Shown piece by piece: positions 10,561 through 22,332 of a stretch of 64,000 nt of DNA. Source of the DNA: Phoronis australis. Lineage: Eukaryota > Phoronida > Phoronidae. The position numbers and the translations under genes were made by a program. The stretch is from NCBI GenBank assembly GCA_002633005.1, contig NMRA01000039.1:1095471-1159470 (forward strand), read 5' to 3'. How positions within the stretch are numbered: position 1 is the first letter of the stretch; every line of letters begins with the position of its first letter. The notes under the pieces are model-generated. The model was not told the DNA's origin, ran no database searches, and worked only from the letters and a program-made list of their open reading frames with translations.

Positions 10561-13028
10561 TCTAAATACACAGGATATTGATAAGCTTAGTCATAGCATT
10601 AAATTCAGATGTACTATGCCAGGCATAATGTAATGTTTTTAAAGGATGCTGTACATTAACTCAGTTGGCCAGTTCATGCGAGTCTTTTGTGCAAATTTTC
10701 CGTATTTTTTCCAAAGTTTATCGCATGAAACTTTGTTCACTCAAATAAGAATTTTGCAGCAAAAATTCTGCCAAAAACACTGCCATGAATGGGCCTTGGG
10801 ATTAACTGCAATGTTACATTAATTTCCAAAACAACCACTGCGTAATGAAGTCTCTCCTGCTGAGATCCGAGTCGCATTCAATTGTCTAGAATAAGTTGTG
10901 ACAAACCTACAGCATTGCTGTTTGATATGCACAGATCAGGTAGATATAACGAAAGAGACGCTACACACGTGTCATTTGTTGTTTTCTACATTTTCTTGTT
11001 TTCTCACAGTACACCCCCCCCCCCCAACCCTGACCAGACGCCCCCCGGAGGTATTTTTCATTCTTCGACTACTACAAAAGTGGATAACCATGGGTGTCTA
11101 GACCGTGTGCCCAGCTTCTCCAGCACAAAACTTGTTTAGCTCATCAACACAATGAGGAATTCTGAAAGCCCCAACTATGGAGACCCTACTATAAAGCCCC
11201 TACTAAAGCCCCTCCTATATCAAAATATCTGTAGTTACTTCTAAAACAGATTAGCAGTCCAGTTACATGAATGTTCTCCTGATGAGAAAGGCTGAGAGTC
11301 TAGTAGTTCAATCAAGTGGTGTTAACTATGTCAGAAGTGATACAACCAGCACTCCAGCACAAGTGGGGGATGCATAGGTGCAGGAAAGGTCAATGGGATA
11401 AAAATGTGCTCTGAAACCTTCTTCAAATTCCAACCCTTCTTAGTCTAGGGGAGTGTGACCTGAGTGGGATTAGACGCCAGAGTGTCAGCAAGAAGCAAGA
11501 GCAAACTAAGACAATGAGTAACTACAGCTGCATTGCATTCTATATTAACATTAGTTGCTGTGCTTGGTATCATACTAGACAATCTGAAGAATTTGAGATT
11601 CTTGAATATGGTAAATTACTCGTAATTTTACAGGGTGACAAAAGAAGAATTCTGCCACTCAATTTGGCAACGAAAACTTTTTTGCTTGGTTTTGAAGTTG
11701 ATGGTCGTACTTTGGAGACTACATTTGTCATGGTATTTATGGGGTTAATTTAAGAGGTGAACAATCACTAAAATAAGTATGAACTGTTACCAGAAAATGA
11801 TTTAACAAAAATGTCTCTGTTCAAACGTGTTTCTGTTTTTTAATCGTTGGATAAAAACAAAGATAATCAAAATTGTGTCATATTTCATTTTTAAAAGCTG
11901 AATTACTTAATTACAAGTGCTCAAAGTTGTCTCAAATGTTGTTTGACAACTGCACTATAAAATCAACGTTAACAAGGAAATATATTCTTTAATGAATACT
12001 GTATTCTAGTTGATCAATTTGATAAAGAGGAATTACGCTTTTCTCTCATATCCTCTCCCAAACTGATGAGTCTTAAAGCTTCAAAAATGCTTACAAATAT
12101 TCTGAGATAGCAAATCAATCCCCAATTACAACAAAATATTCTAAAAATTTTTTGGTAGGGGTTTTATTTTCATTTCTCCAAGCATGGCACTCACTGCTGG
12201 TTCTGGTCTGATACTTGACCTACATAGCGTGCTTGTCAATGTATGACCTATATAACTTGGTTCAAGGACAAGCACTGGGACACCCCTGATTGATGAGCAA
12301 TTATGTCAAGGAACTTGAATTCACAATGAACTTACTGTCATGGATTGTTTATACAAGTATTGTCATGACTACAGTTTTCAGGACTCCTCTACTCCAGAAA
12401 GTATGCAAAACTGGTGACATCTTCATACACCAGCTGTTTGCTACTTCAACATATTTCAAGAATTAAAAAAGCAGTAAAAATAAAAAGCTGAATTTTGCTT
12501 TTCACCATGACAACACAAGCATGTAAATATAACAGGCCTTTTGTACAATCATGAAAATATCATAGCTTATGGTGGACAGCACCAGGAAACAAAAATGTAA
12601 TTTCAATTTTTGGCATACACAAATGTGTTTTCAAAAATCCACCCGAATTTTTCAAAAACAAAATAAAAATTTTTAGATTTATTTTTGAATTTCAGCAAGT
12701 AGCCTTCCAAAAATGCACTGAGAGGACTGTATGTGACAGTGTAGCATACAAACTTAAAGAAATCCGAACTACATGTGGAGAATTTCTCGCTTACACTGGT
12801 CACTGCTCGGATTCCCTAAGCCCCAGACAACTTTTATGAGGCCTAGTCAGCACGCCCTTTGTATTGATGTAGATCTGAGCTAATGAAGTGGAAAGGTAAT
12901 AGCTAGCACTACTTTCTTAACAATGGTGGCTGTTATTACATCCAAATTGTTTTTCTCTGGCATTTGCACAGAGTGGAGAGCAGTTTTAACTTCGTACATT
13001 TTAAATATTACAAAAAGACTAAAAAGAG

Positions 13029-14495
13029 CAACGCAGAGCGTTGAAATACGTCCACGAATGCATCGCAAATGGTGTGCTTTTAGAGTTGTTTATTTCTGTC
13101 ATAAAAATGGCCACTAGACGGCACAAAAACATACAATCCATCCAAAAAGGGGAACATGTCATTGCTTCTTAAATAGAAAGCTATACACAAAATTTTATAG
13201 AAATCCATCATGGAACTTCAGAGAAACAAATGAAAACAGAATAAAGTGAAATTGGCACTAGGGGGCTCACTGTTCATTGGATCCGCCTGAAAGTCAGCTT
13301 TGTCTGTTGTTAGCTTCATATAAATACACTTAAAAATTAATTTTAATAAAGATCCTGCAGTGGGTGTAGGAGATACAGATGCCTGTATTCAAAATTTTAT
13401 GAAAATCCATTGAGGACCTTTGAAGATACAGAGGTGAATGTAAAACTAAAATTGCCACCAGGGGGCACAACAGTAGTCAGATCCATCTGAAAATTGTCAT
13501 TGTCTGTAAAATGTCAACATCATATAAACACACTTCTTAAATTTATTAAAGATCGTACAAATGGTTTAGGAGATACAGCCATGGGCGCAAAAAACGAAAC
13601 TGCGACAAGGAGGTGCCACAGTAGTCGAAGTCATCAGAAAATCATCGTCACCCGTCCACTTCATAGTAAAAACATACATGCCAATTTTCACAATTATCCT
13701 GAAAGTGGATTGGTTGATAGAGGGGTGGACGCCAAAAACAGTAAAAATGGCTACCAGGTGGCGCAAATTAGATCGAATCAATCTAAAAACGGAAAGATAA
13801 CGTCACCTTACTAACAGAAGCCTATACATCAAATTTCATGAAAATAAATTGAGGACCTTTGGAGATACAGAGGTAAACGTAAAAAAAATAAAATTGCCAA
13901 CACCAGTAGTCAGAACTGTCCGAAAGTTGTTGTCCGTTGTCATCATCATATCAATGCATTTACTAAATATAGTAAAGACCCTGCAAATGGTTTAGGAGAT
14001 ATAGCAATAGACGCAAAAAAAAAAAACTGCCACTAGGGGGTGCCACAGTAGTCGAAGTCGTCGGAAAATTATCGTCAACTGTTCTCTCCATAGTAAGAAC
14101 ATACATGCCAATTTTCACAATCATGCTTTGAGCAGTTTGGTTGATAGAGGGGTGGACGCCAAAAAACAGACGCGAAAACAGCAAAACTGGCTACTAGGTG
14201 GCGCAAACTACGTCGAATCTATCCGAAAACGGGAGGATAACGCCGTCTTACTAATAGATGCCTATAAACCAAATTTTGTGAAAATATGTTGAGGACCTTT
14301 GAAGATACAGAGGTAAACGTAAAAACCTAAAATTGCCACTAGGGGACACACCGGTAGTAGATCTGTCCGAATGTTCGCTCATGCCGTCCCATATATGAAA
14401 GAAACAAATGTGCAAAATTTTATGAACATACATCAATCGGTTTTGGAGACAAAGCAGCGGACGCCGGACGGACGGACGGAGATGACGGCATAAAA
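13029..14495 (+). mobile_element. Dispersed element with internal ~330-bp repeats (copy 1)
   Basis: One end is AGAGCAACGCAGAGCGTTGA near 13026 and the other a GGACGGACGGACGGAGATGA tract near 14465-14485. Inside, modules repeat: 'gccactaggggg(t/c)', 'gaggacctttgaagatacag' and 'ttggttgatagaggggtgga'. A shorter copy lies inverted at 43745-44700. The minus-strand translations of the modules resemble one another (VHPSINQ, TTVAPPSGSF), but no frame is continuous and no catalytic motif is visible. I infer a non-autonomous element with variable internal copy number. Confidence 0.75.
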
Positions 14496-15615
14496 ATTTA
14501 ATTTGTGTTGATCTTGACAAAGTACCACTTCCCAAAGGAACGGTGGTTTTAAATATGTTTCCTACCTGTTTTCATTACATTATTTTAATACTCCTGTCTC
14601 CTTATTTTTTTCTTACCGGTTAGGGTTAATATCTTTTTATTTTGTGTTTAAACGAAGTATCAAAACAACTTAGAAGTCAGTTAATTGTGAACCCATCCCT
14701 GAAATTTCCAGATTACGGCAACACCAAACATGTCACAGCAAACAAAACTACACGTGCCATTAGTTCAAGTTCAATCTTTATTAGAACTCAAATCCGAAAA
14801 TATATACAAAAGTGCAAATATGATAGAAAAACTGAAGATTTGGAACCTCTGGACAGCATAACTATTCTAGGTTTTCCTCAGTCATAAAAATGAAATCACA
14901 GCTCTTGCCCAGCGACCAACCTCATCCACTGCTTGCACTCTCTCGTTGACTACAAAGCTAGCCATCTTAGTTGTCTTCACAGGTGTTCCCTTACAGCTAA
15001 CTATCGAAATTGGTGCATTTCTGCGAATAGCAGTTTTCCGGTTAGTGTACTATTCCTGGAGTAAAGTAGTTTGGCATGTGCTGGGCCATATGCAATGTTT
15101 TATAAGTTATTGACATCTAATTTAGTCACTGTGTGTTGTTTATAGATATGCCAATGTAGCTTAGTTGTATATTAAAAGAATAATCCACGTGATATTGTTA
15201 ACTATTATCAGCGTTTGTAAATCAACGACTATATCAATGTGCCCAGTTGTTTATCTTCAATCATACCCAATGTTTGTAGTTTTTAGCTTAATAGTTCATC
15301 GATTTTAAAAATCGCAAACACCAAACTGCGTTGTTTTTTTACATCTGAATACAGCTGTGATATTTGTTTTTAACGAAAACTGTTGGTTAATGCATTTTGA
15401 AAATTCACCAGTATGTACAGGCAGAAATGTTTATTATAGTTTATGGTCAGGTAATTACACTTAATTGGGTCTTGCTGGCACCCGACAATGCAGTCATCGC
15501 AACTAATTCTAACTCCGGCGCCGCACTCTCTTTGATCCCGGTAAAAGCCGCTCAGAAGGACGAGTGGTGAAAAGTCACGCATATCTTTAGAAATGTGTGA
15601 CTTTCATGTAAGTAT

Positions 15616-15960
15616 ACTGTAACGTTCGGGTTAACGCCCATGCTCAGTTAACCGCCCACCCCCTACTTTTAGTGGATTTTCGATTTAACCACCCACTGCT
15701 CAGTTGAGCGCCCCCCTGCGATTTTTGAAGATTTCTAGTTAAGCGCCCACCTCTCGGTTAAGTGCCCATCGCAGACTTTTAAAGAATGAAGATTTAGTGC
15801 CCAGTGCCAAGGAAACGCACGATTCCCCGACTTTTAGAAAAAGATCGATGATCACAATGAGCACAACGATGCCGGGCCTTCCAGACGGTGGTTTAGCAAT
15901 GTGAATTACAATACAAGTAACGAGTTATTGTCTAGGGTCATGAACTCACTTTCAAAATAT
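15616..15960 (+). mobile_element. Partial TIR element of the GTTCGGGTTAACGCCC family
   Basis: It begins after TA with CTGTAACGTTCGGGTTAACG and runs collinear with the left two-thirds of the complete copy at 47307-47787, through GTTAAGCGCCCACCTCTCGG and AAAGATCGATGATCACAATG to GGTCATGAACTCAC. The right TIR is missing, so this copy is truncated or interrupted near 15950. Confidence 0.85.
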
Positions 15961-17569
15961 ACTTGAACGTTTTTGTCACTTTATTTTCTTCCCATGTTTG
16001 CAAAGTTTAAGAATGCCGCCGGCGTCAAAACCTCCGTTTTCAGTGACTTTGTCTGCTGCGCTGAGTTTCCGTCTGCAGTGCACTAGATAAATCATATATT
16101 CGAAAAAATAAGGCCAGAGAAATGTGACAATGGTTTTGCCAACCCTCCAAATTCTATTAAGGTGGGAAGCTGGAAAGATGTCAAATTCTCAATATTCTGA
16201 AGTATGTAACTGCCGGGTTATAGAAGATGTGTGGCGACTGAAGGCACAGTACAAGTGCCTTAATGGGTTACCGATTTCGTTGCTGCCTATCAATTTCTGG
16301 ATTCAAAGGTTGGCAATAATGTATGTTTGTGTATGATCTTGAGGTAATAAAAGACTGCTAGTCAAATTTTGTTTTTCGCTTATTGCATCTCAGTCAAACT
16401 GGCATTAGCAGATTTAACTAATGTGGCTGGCTGTTCTTTACTATTTCTTGCGTCAGCCCCCACGTATAAGTGTGACTGTGTGATCACATCCCCTTTTTCG
16501 CCATCCAGAATAATTTTGTTTATACATTGGCCAGTTTCAGCCTGAACAAAAATTCTTACCATTCAAGTCTGAAATATCTAAGACGTAGACTAACTGAAAA
16601 TTGGCGATAGTGGGTAGGAGATGCACACAGCTAGCTACGGGCATGGAATAGACTTGACATCGCAGTTTTGGGAAACATTGGCAACGGAGGGATATTGTAA
16701 AGAACTGGGTCTTTCGAACAACAGCTTAAAAGTACATAGTCACGCCCGTTTTTGTTACTTAGGGCTATTCTCTTTTGATGTGTGACTTTGTGACTTTTAT
16801 TTGAAATAGTATCAGAATTTCTTTATAACATTAAATCTCTTTGTGTGAGTGGATAGAATTTTATACATGAAAATGAATTATTTTCATTCGTTGTCATATA
16901 TCATTGTATTCTTAACATCAGTTTTTTTTTTACTTATGCATTCGTATATAATCATTGTGTACAGACTTCTTTGTATTTTTTTACCCAGATCTAATGCCTC
17001 TTGGCCCTTTCTGGGTTATGTATATTCATTGTATTCTGAAGATTTCGTAATAAACATTAAAAAAAATGTGTGACTTTGTAGTCATTTTGGTGCACGTGCG
17101 CAATTTCCCACACTTTGCAGTGCATGTTACCTTGACATCAACATGTGATTGACCGGTGACTCACTTGTAGGACCTACGTGCGTGCTGATTCCCGCCGCTA
17201 TCTTTGGCCATAAAAAACGAGATGCATATTGAAAGAGGCCGTTATATTACTTGACGGCATTTCCAAGTCACGTCTGTCAGCCGACTGAGACATTGCTTGC
17301 TAACAGCAGGACCGAACAGTGCCGCAGTGCGATAGGCCTATTGCAAGTAATAAATGTTTTTCCACCACGAAGTTTGGTAAGGTGATCGTTTAGGAATGAA
17401 TTGAAACATCGCTGTTTTGTGGCATTTTATCACATATTGATGTCGTGGCTTGAAATTTTATTCTTGATTGACGAGTGGCTCACGGCCGCTTTACCCCGAT
17501 TCTTGTCTTGGGCCTACTTCTTTGCCGAGCATGTTTGGCGCAACAGCAAGTGAGCAATGCCGGGCGGTC

Positions 17570-17930
17570 GAGATAAAAACAGCTAGCCGCAGAACCATAC
17601 GCTGAAAATGTCATTGAGTCACGGAGTGTTGACTTTAAACATCCTAAACACAAAAAACATCTGAATTAAGTTTTTCAAACTTTTATTACCACTAATTTTA
17701 AAACTGCTCTCAGACTTATGAACTTGGCAGCTCAGTACGAGACTGACCATAAATTTGATGTCTGCTGTGACCTCTGCAACACGTGAAGCTTGCACGCGCG
17801 CACTTTAACAAGGTCACATCTTGAAATAGTTGCAATCCAAGTAGAGGCTGCGTGGTCACTGGTCGTCTGCGCTCTAGAGGGCAAAGTTCTACGAGTTGGC
17901 CGTCACGGCATGTCGTTTTATGCACTCACT
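17570..17930 (+). repeat. Dispersed repeat R3, copy 1
   Basis: This is homologous, in the opposite orientation, to about 45785-46095. Shared segments include TTTAAAACTGCTCT, GTGACCTCTGCAACACGTGA, AGTTGCAATCCAAGT and GTCACTGGTCGT. I estimate roughly 70-80 percent identity by eye. It has no TIR I can define and no intact ORF shared by both copies. Confidence 0.7.
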
Positions 17931-19376
17931 TTGTTCTTAAGCACTAATCAACTGTCAGAAATTTGCAACAAGACTCAAAATCCCTTCTCATCCGAGGAAA
18001 GGACGACCTGTGACCAATTTCATGATGCTAAAACGGTCCAAAATCGAAAGTAAGTTTCTTTGACGGACCTCGAGTTTATACACATCACCATCTACCATTT
18101 TGAAATGGGTATCGTGCTTGACCCTCACGTTATTTCAAAAAGTTGCCAATTGGTTTTAGCTTAAGACTTTCACAAATAGGAGGATGCTTTTAAAGGGGCA
18201 CTAAATGCAAGCCTTCGGTCAAAAACCAACTTTTAACATCGGCCACTTACTGTTATAAAATAACTTCTAGGCTTGAGAAGAACCAACAGGTTGCTATTGC
18301 CTCAGGCTTTGCCCATTAAGTGGCATGTCACCGTTAGTAAGTTTCAGTCATCAAGGGAGATGATTTATTGTAATGCACTTCAATTCAAACAAAGAATAAG
18401 AAGCGCCCATGGGGCTTCAGAAGAGTACTAAATTCTCCCCTGAAGAAATTTGATATTAGTAACATCAAAGTATGGTTTATAGTACCTTTAATTGCAGACA
18501 GCTTCACGTAAAGGAACACCAGCCTAAATACAGGGAACTTGGGTCACTTTATCCTACTCAGCTGCTTTTACTCAATTTAATGGAGAATTAATGCAGCAGC
18601 TAAGGTTACCACAAGATGGTGATTTAATGGGAGGACTGGTACATAATACCAGGAGAGGAACACTTTTAGTCGCGATCTTTCTGGTTATTGTACACGTGAC
18701 TCTATGTAAAATAATTTGCAAAGAAAATTGTTTACGCGAGTGTTTCATTTACAAGAACAAGTGAGTGTCCTTTGCACAAGCCTGTACCTTGCTTTGGGTG
18801 TAGGAACACGTGTTGTCCTGAGGTAACAAAACACTTTGTTAGGCTCACTTGCGAAGTTTTAGGTAACTGCGAGGGACAGCAGGCAATAGTCTAGTTCAGT
18901 AACTAATTGATTTAAATGGTTTCATGTATGTTAACAATTGAACTAGACCTAGTATAGTGTTGGAAAGAATTAAAGATGTGTCTGATTGACCTTCTCTATA
19001 AAACAAGTGAAAACACCTGATAAAGGAAAGTGTGTAAAATTAAGTTGCTAACTAAATCTATGCACATAAAGCACACCTAGGTATATTAAGCCTGTCTATA
19101 CAATTCACAAGATTCTTCAGTAAGAGCCAAATAGGTGAGAATATTGCGCCTGCATCTGGAGTATCATGTCCAAACATTGTTTTGCTCACTCAAATGATCC
19201 GTGAGTATATGCATGCGCCTAATATCAACTATCGGTCTAATATCAAATATCGGCCTGATATCAAATGTCAGATATTGGTGCACCATGACATTTCTATTTG
19301 TCGCAATAAAATTACGGATTTTTTCAAAAACTCTTTGACCTTTAAACACACTGCCTAAGTACGATGTGGTACTTAC

Positions 19377-19448
19377 CCAGCACCACTTGCAGCTGTCTTG
19401 GGACGGTCTTGGCTGAACCTCACTCTTGGTTGTCGTGATGGAGACGAC
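19377..19448 (-). CDS. Exon 2 of the uncharacterised coiled-coil protein gene
   Basis: This is a 72-bp minus-strand exon bounded by the acceptor TTTGTGCTCAG and the donor GTAAGT. It begins with one base that completes the AAG codon left open by exon 21507-21664 and ends with GG, which exon 5869-5977 completes. The segment (residues 54-76) is Ser/Pro/Arg-rich, SSPSRQPRVRFSQDRPKTAA. RVRF at 61-64 fits the protein phosphatase 1 docking pattern (R/K-V-x-F); whether it works as such is inference. A second frame is also open, but it does not agree in phase with the neighbours. Confidence 0.75.
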
Positions 19449-19539
19449 CTGAGCACAAACGGTAACAAATCACTTCCTGACAACGATACTAAACTAAACG
19501 AACTAAAGCATGGAAATTCGTCACCTAGTTAGCTCGCAA

Positions 19540-19775
19540 TATGGCCGACAAGTGAAATTGTATTTTGTCAAACTTCTCCATAAAAATAATAACAGTTTAA
19601 GAAATTCTTAGTTTATTGCTAGCACGGTTTGTACTGTGTAGATGCCATAAAACTACTTTTTGGTAAATTTTCCATTATTTTCTGTAAAGTAACCAGCCTT
19701 TAAAAATGGAAAAATAATTTTGGCAATTATTTTGGTGCAAAAAATGAGGAGAATTACTGCATTTGTCAACAGCTA
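19540..19775 (+). repeat. Dispersed TIR-family R1 copy
   Basis: ATATGGCCGACAAGTGAAAT, TTTGTACTGTGTAGATGCCA, GGTAAATTTTCCATTATTTT and GGCAATTATTTTGGTGC follow the same order as at 3200-3480 and 46725-46945. It sits immediately upstream of exon 2 of the antisense gene. It is non-coding. Confidence 0.75.
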
Positions 19776-20591
19776 TGACTTCTACAAATCTATGTGGTAC
19801 ACCTATTGTCATTTTGGTAGCGCTACTTTGTAGAGCTAAAACACTACCATTTTTCCATAACTGCTACGCTTTATTTTGGCATTGGAAATCTATATCAACT
19901 ACCTCAGTTCTTTTTTGTCCGAAAGTCACATGGAGGGAATTCCGCAAAACTGGTGGGTGGGTTGTTCTTGCATGACTGCCGCTGGGTCTAGTTTGAGGCA
20001 ACATTTTTTCAACAATTGGGTGACTCCATATTCACTAGGTGTCGCTACCAAATAAAGATGCCTTTTCTGACATCGGCTGAATGGGCTCCGAGTAGGTAAC
20101 AGTTCATATGCTAAGCATGGGAGCATTCGTTTGTAAATGAACCCACATGATTTTACCAGAATGCAGGCATTTCTATGAGAGGGTCTCTTGCTTCGCGTGC
20201 AACACCTGCTGAATTTGAAGTTTACCATCACTACGATCAGAGTAAAAAGGTTTGACATGCCAGTCACTAGAGGTGTACTATCTGCCAACTTAGGTGAAAA
20301 TGTACCAAGAATCAGATGTTTTAGCTAAAATTATTCACAGGACTAACATGAAAATTCAGTGAAGATGCATGGCCAAATTGAGAGTCAACAAATGCATACA
20401 TAACACTATAAAATAATACTAAAAGCATAAGGTAATTCACAAAAAATGTTGACGTTCGGCAAAGTGCATCTAGTTCTGACAAAGTTAGGTTGAAAATGAA
20501 GCCATAAGCAACAAATAATTATTTGAACATTGCTGGAATTTTAACTCCGAAATGTGTGACAAAATGAGGTTTGATCAAAGCTATCATGGTG

Positions 20592-20944
20592 TGAACATTG
20601 TAGAGTAAACATTGCAGTGTGAACATTGTAGTGTGAACATTGCAGTGTGAACATTGTAGTGTGAACATTACAGTGTGAACATTGTAGTGTGAACATTGCA
20701 GTGTGAGCATTGTAGTGTGAACATTGCAGTGTGAACATTGCAGTGTGAACATTGCAGTGTGAACATTGCAGTGTCAGCATTGCAGTGTGAACATTGCAGT
20801 GTGAACATTGCAGTGTGAACATAGCAGTGTGAACATTGCAGTGTGAACATTACAGTGTGAACATTACAGTGTGAACATTGCATTGTGAACATTACAGTGT
20901 GAACATTACAGAGTGAACATTGCAGTGTGAACATTGTAGTGTGA
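20592..20944. repeat. 14-bp satellite, about 25 copies
   Basis: The unit GTGTGAACATTGCA varies mainly at one position (GCAG, GTAG or TACAG before GTGTGAACATT). As 14 is not a multiple of three and the unit lacks stops on the minus strand, all three minus frames stay open and generate Cys/His-rich MFTLQCSHCN-type ORFs. These are artefacts of the repeat. It ends about 570 bp from exon 1 of the minus-strand gene, within intron 1. Confidence 0.97.
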
Positions 20945-20983
20945 ATGAATTGAATGAAAGGATGTCAAACGAAACACACTAGT

Positions 20984-21436
20984 TTATGGTAAAATGTCTT
21001 AGGACTATTATGACAGACAAGTGAAATTTTAATATTTTTTTCTTTTCTCATGAACTATTGACACAGTTCTTTTAAAATTCTGAGGTATACGGCAATACAT
21101 GGTTAGTACTGTCCCTACACCACAGCTGTTACTGTTGAAAAATTATATTTCATAGAACAGAATTGCAGTGTATGAGAAAGAAAGTAAAATCATGTCAATT
21201 ACGGACAGGAATTATTAATTGTTAAAATAGTCCTTTTTTAATTTTTCAAGGGATTCTAACACTGTTGTGAATGCCCATAATTTCACAAAACATCAGATTA
21301 TAGTTTCGGTCCAGAACTTGAAAATGAAAAATCATTCATTTTGTGATATGCATCTACTATGGAATAAATGAAAACATAAAGTTTCACTTAATGTCGGCCA
21401 CATTGTGCCCTAAACTGATGAATTTTACCATATAGG
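20984..21436. mobile_element. TIR element of family R1, both ends visible
   Basis: The left end ATGGTAAAATGTCTTAGGAC, continuing to ACAGACAAGTGAAATTTTA, is mirrored at the right end by ATAAAGTTTCACTTAATGTC running to GATGAATTTTACCATAT. This gives about 45-bp imperfect TIRs around a 450-bp non-coding element. The interior shares 'tgttgtgaatgcccataatttc' with copies near 24000, 24540 and 48190. It shows that the many GACAAGTGAAA fragments in the window are ends of one TIR family. Confidence 0.75.
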
Positions 21437-21501
21437 CAGGTTCATGAGAAAAAAACAACACTAACTCGTCTAAATAAGCTCCTGTGATAACGATTGAAGA
21501 A

Positions 21502-22331
21502 CTTACTTGGGTCGAGACTTTGCCGATAACTGTTGACGAAGACTGCTACATTTAACAAAGTCTACATACTGAGTCCCGCCAGTCAATGCCACCTTTTGGT
21601 AGGTGGCAGGACCTTCTGACCATGCCTCAGTATGTCCAGGTCGGATCATTCTCCCATCATGCATTGCACTAGTTATTTAGGCGATGACCTGCAATTGTAC
21701 GGGACACATAGCATAAGAAAAGTATTGCGATTTCTGTCCACAAAAGAATACTTCGGCTCTAGTCCTTCATGCAAAGATGAGAAATACGAGACCTATCTAC
21801 ATAAGGTCACTCCTACGTACCATGCAGTAAAATCTTACCAATTTTGGATATACTAATCACCAAAATTGACCTTTCTTCATTTTTCAAAGGCTGCTCTTAT
21901 TATTGAGAAGACACACAGTTATTCAGTATGCTGTCTGGTGTATGACACACAACACGAGCATGGAAAAGCATAGACATGCTGCATGTCCATTATGGAAGAA
22001 AGTAGAACATAAATTTCACTTGTTCCGCCATGTTGTGAGAGTCCACTGTATACAAGCACTGTTGATTGCTATTGATCCAATGATTCCTTTGACACAACAT
22101 CTTACAGTAAAATATCAACCATTTTGGACACAATATGGACGACAAAAGAAATTTAAATTCTTAATTTTTTCTGAAGACAAGTACCACCAAATAAATGCAT
22201 GTGTAAGAGCTACCATTATATAAGGATTCTGGGATATTGTGGGCATTCAAAACAATGACAGAAGTCTTCCAAGAGGGAAAGGGGAAATTATTTTTGGTCG
22301 CAACTGGTAAAATTTTGTCATAGTCCCTGAC
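21502..22331 (+). repeat. Long direct duplication, copy A (830 bp)
   Basis: This is nearly identical to 22333-23162 with a constant offset of 831 bp and only about six to eight single-base differences. The two copies meet at a single N (22332). It contains exon 1 of the minus-strand gene. The pattern fits two haplotypes placed in tandem by the assembler better than a real duplication. Confidence 0.95.
21507..21664 (-). CDS. Exon 1 (start codon) of the uncharacterised coiled-coil protein gene
   Basis: Minus-strand coding starts at the ATG at 21664-21662, the first after an in-frame stop (TAA, 21676-21674). It reads 52 codons plus AA before the donor GTAAGT. It begins MHDGRMIRPGHTEAWSEG and has no signal peptide or membrane segment. 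A second in-frame ATG five codons later (21649) is an alternative start. The two trailing bases fit exon 19377-19448, giving lysine 53. All four exons join without a stop into at least 193 residues. The protein family is not recognised. An identical copy of the exon at 22338-22495 is probably an assembly artefact. Confidence 0.72.
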
Positions 22332-22332
22332 N

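Larger units (their letters stand above)
5978..19376 (-). other. Intron 2 of the minus-strand coiled-coil gene (13.4 kb)
   Basis: This intron lies between exons 19377-19448 and 5869-5977. It contains an AAC/AAT low-complexity tract (6692-6805), a short plus-strand exon candidate (9274-9315), a C-tract (about 11012-11025), a 1.5 kb element with internal repeats (13029-14495), a TIR-element fragment (15616-15960) and a dispersed repeat (17570-17930). The stretches 6810-9230, 10560-13000, 14500-15600, 15970-17560 and 17935-19370 show no gene I can support. Confidence 0.6.

Noticed and set aside
17962-18050. Possible plus-strand exon before GTAAGT (LKIPSHPRKGRPVTNFMM)
   Set aside because: The acceptor is weak, two frames are open, and no partner exon was found.
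20519-20934. Cys/His-rich minus-strand ORFs (MFTLQCSHCN repeats) resembling a metal-binding protein
   Set aside because: They come entirely from a 14-bp satellite that is open in all three frames.
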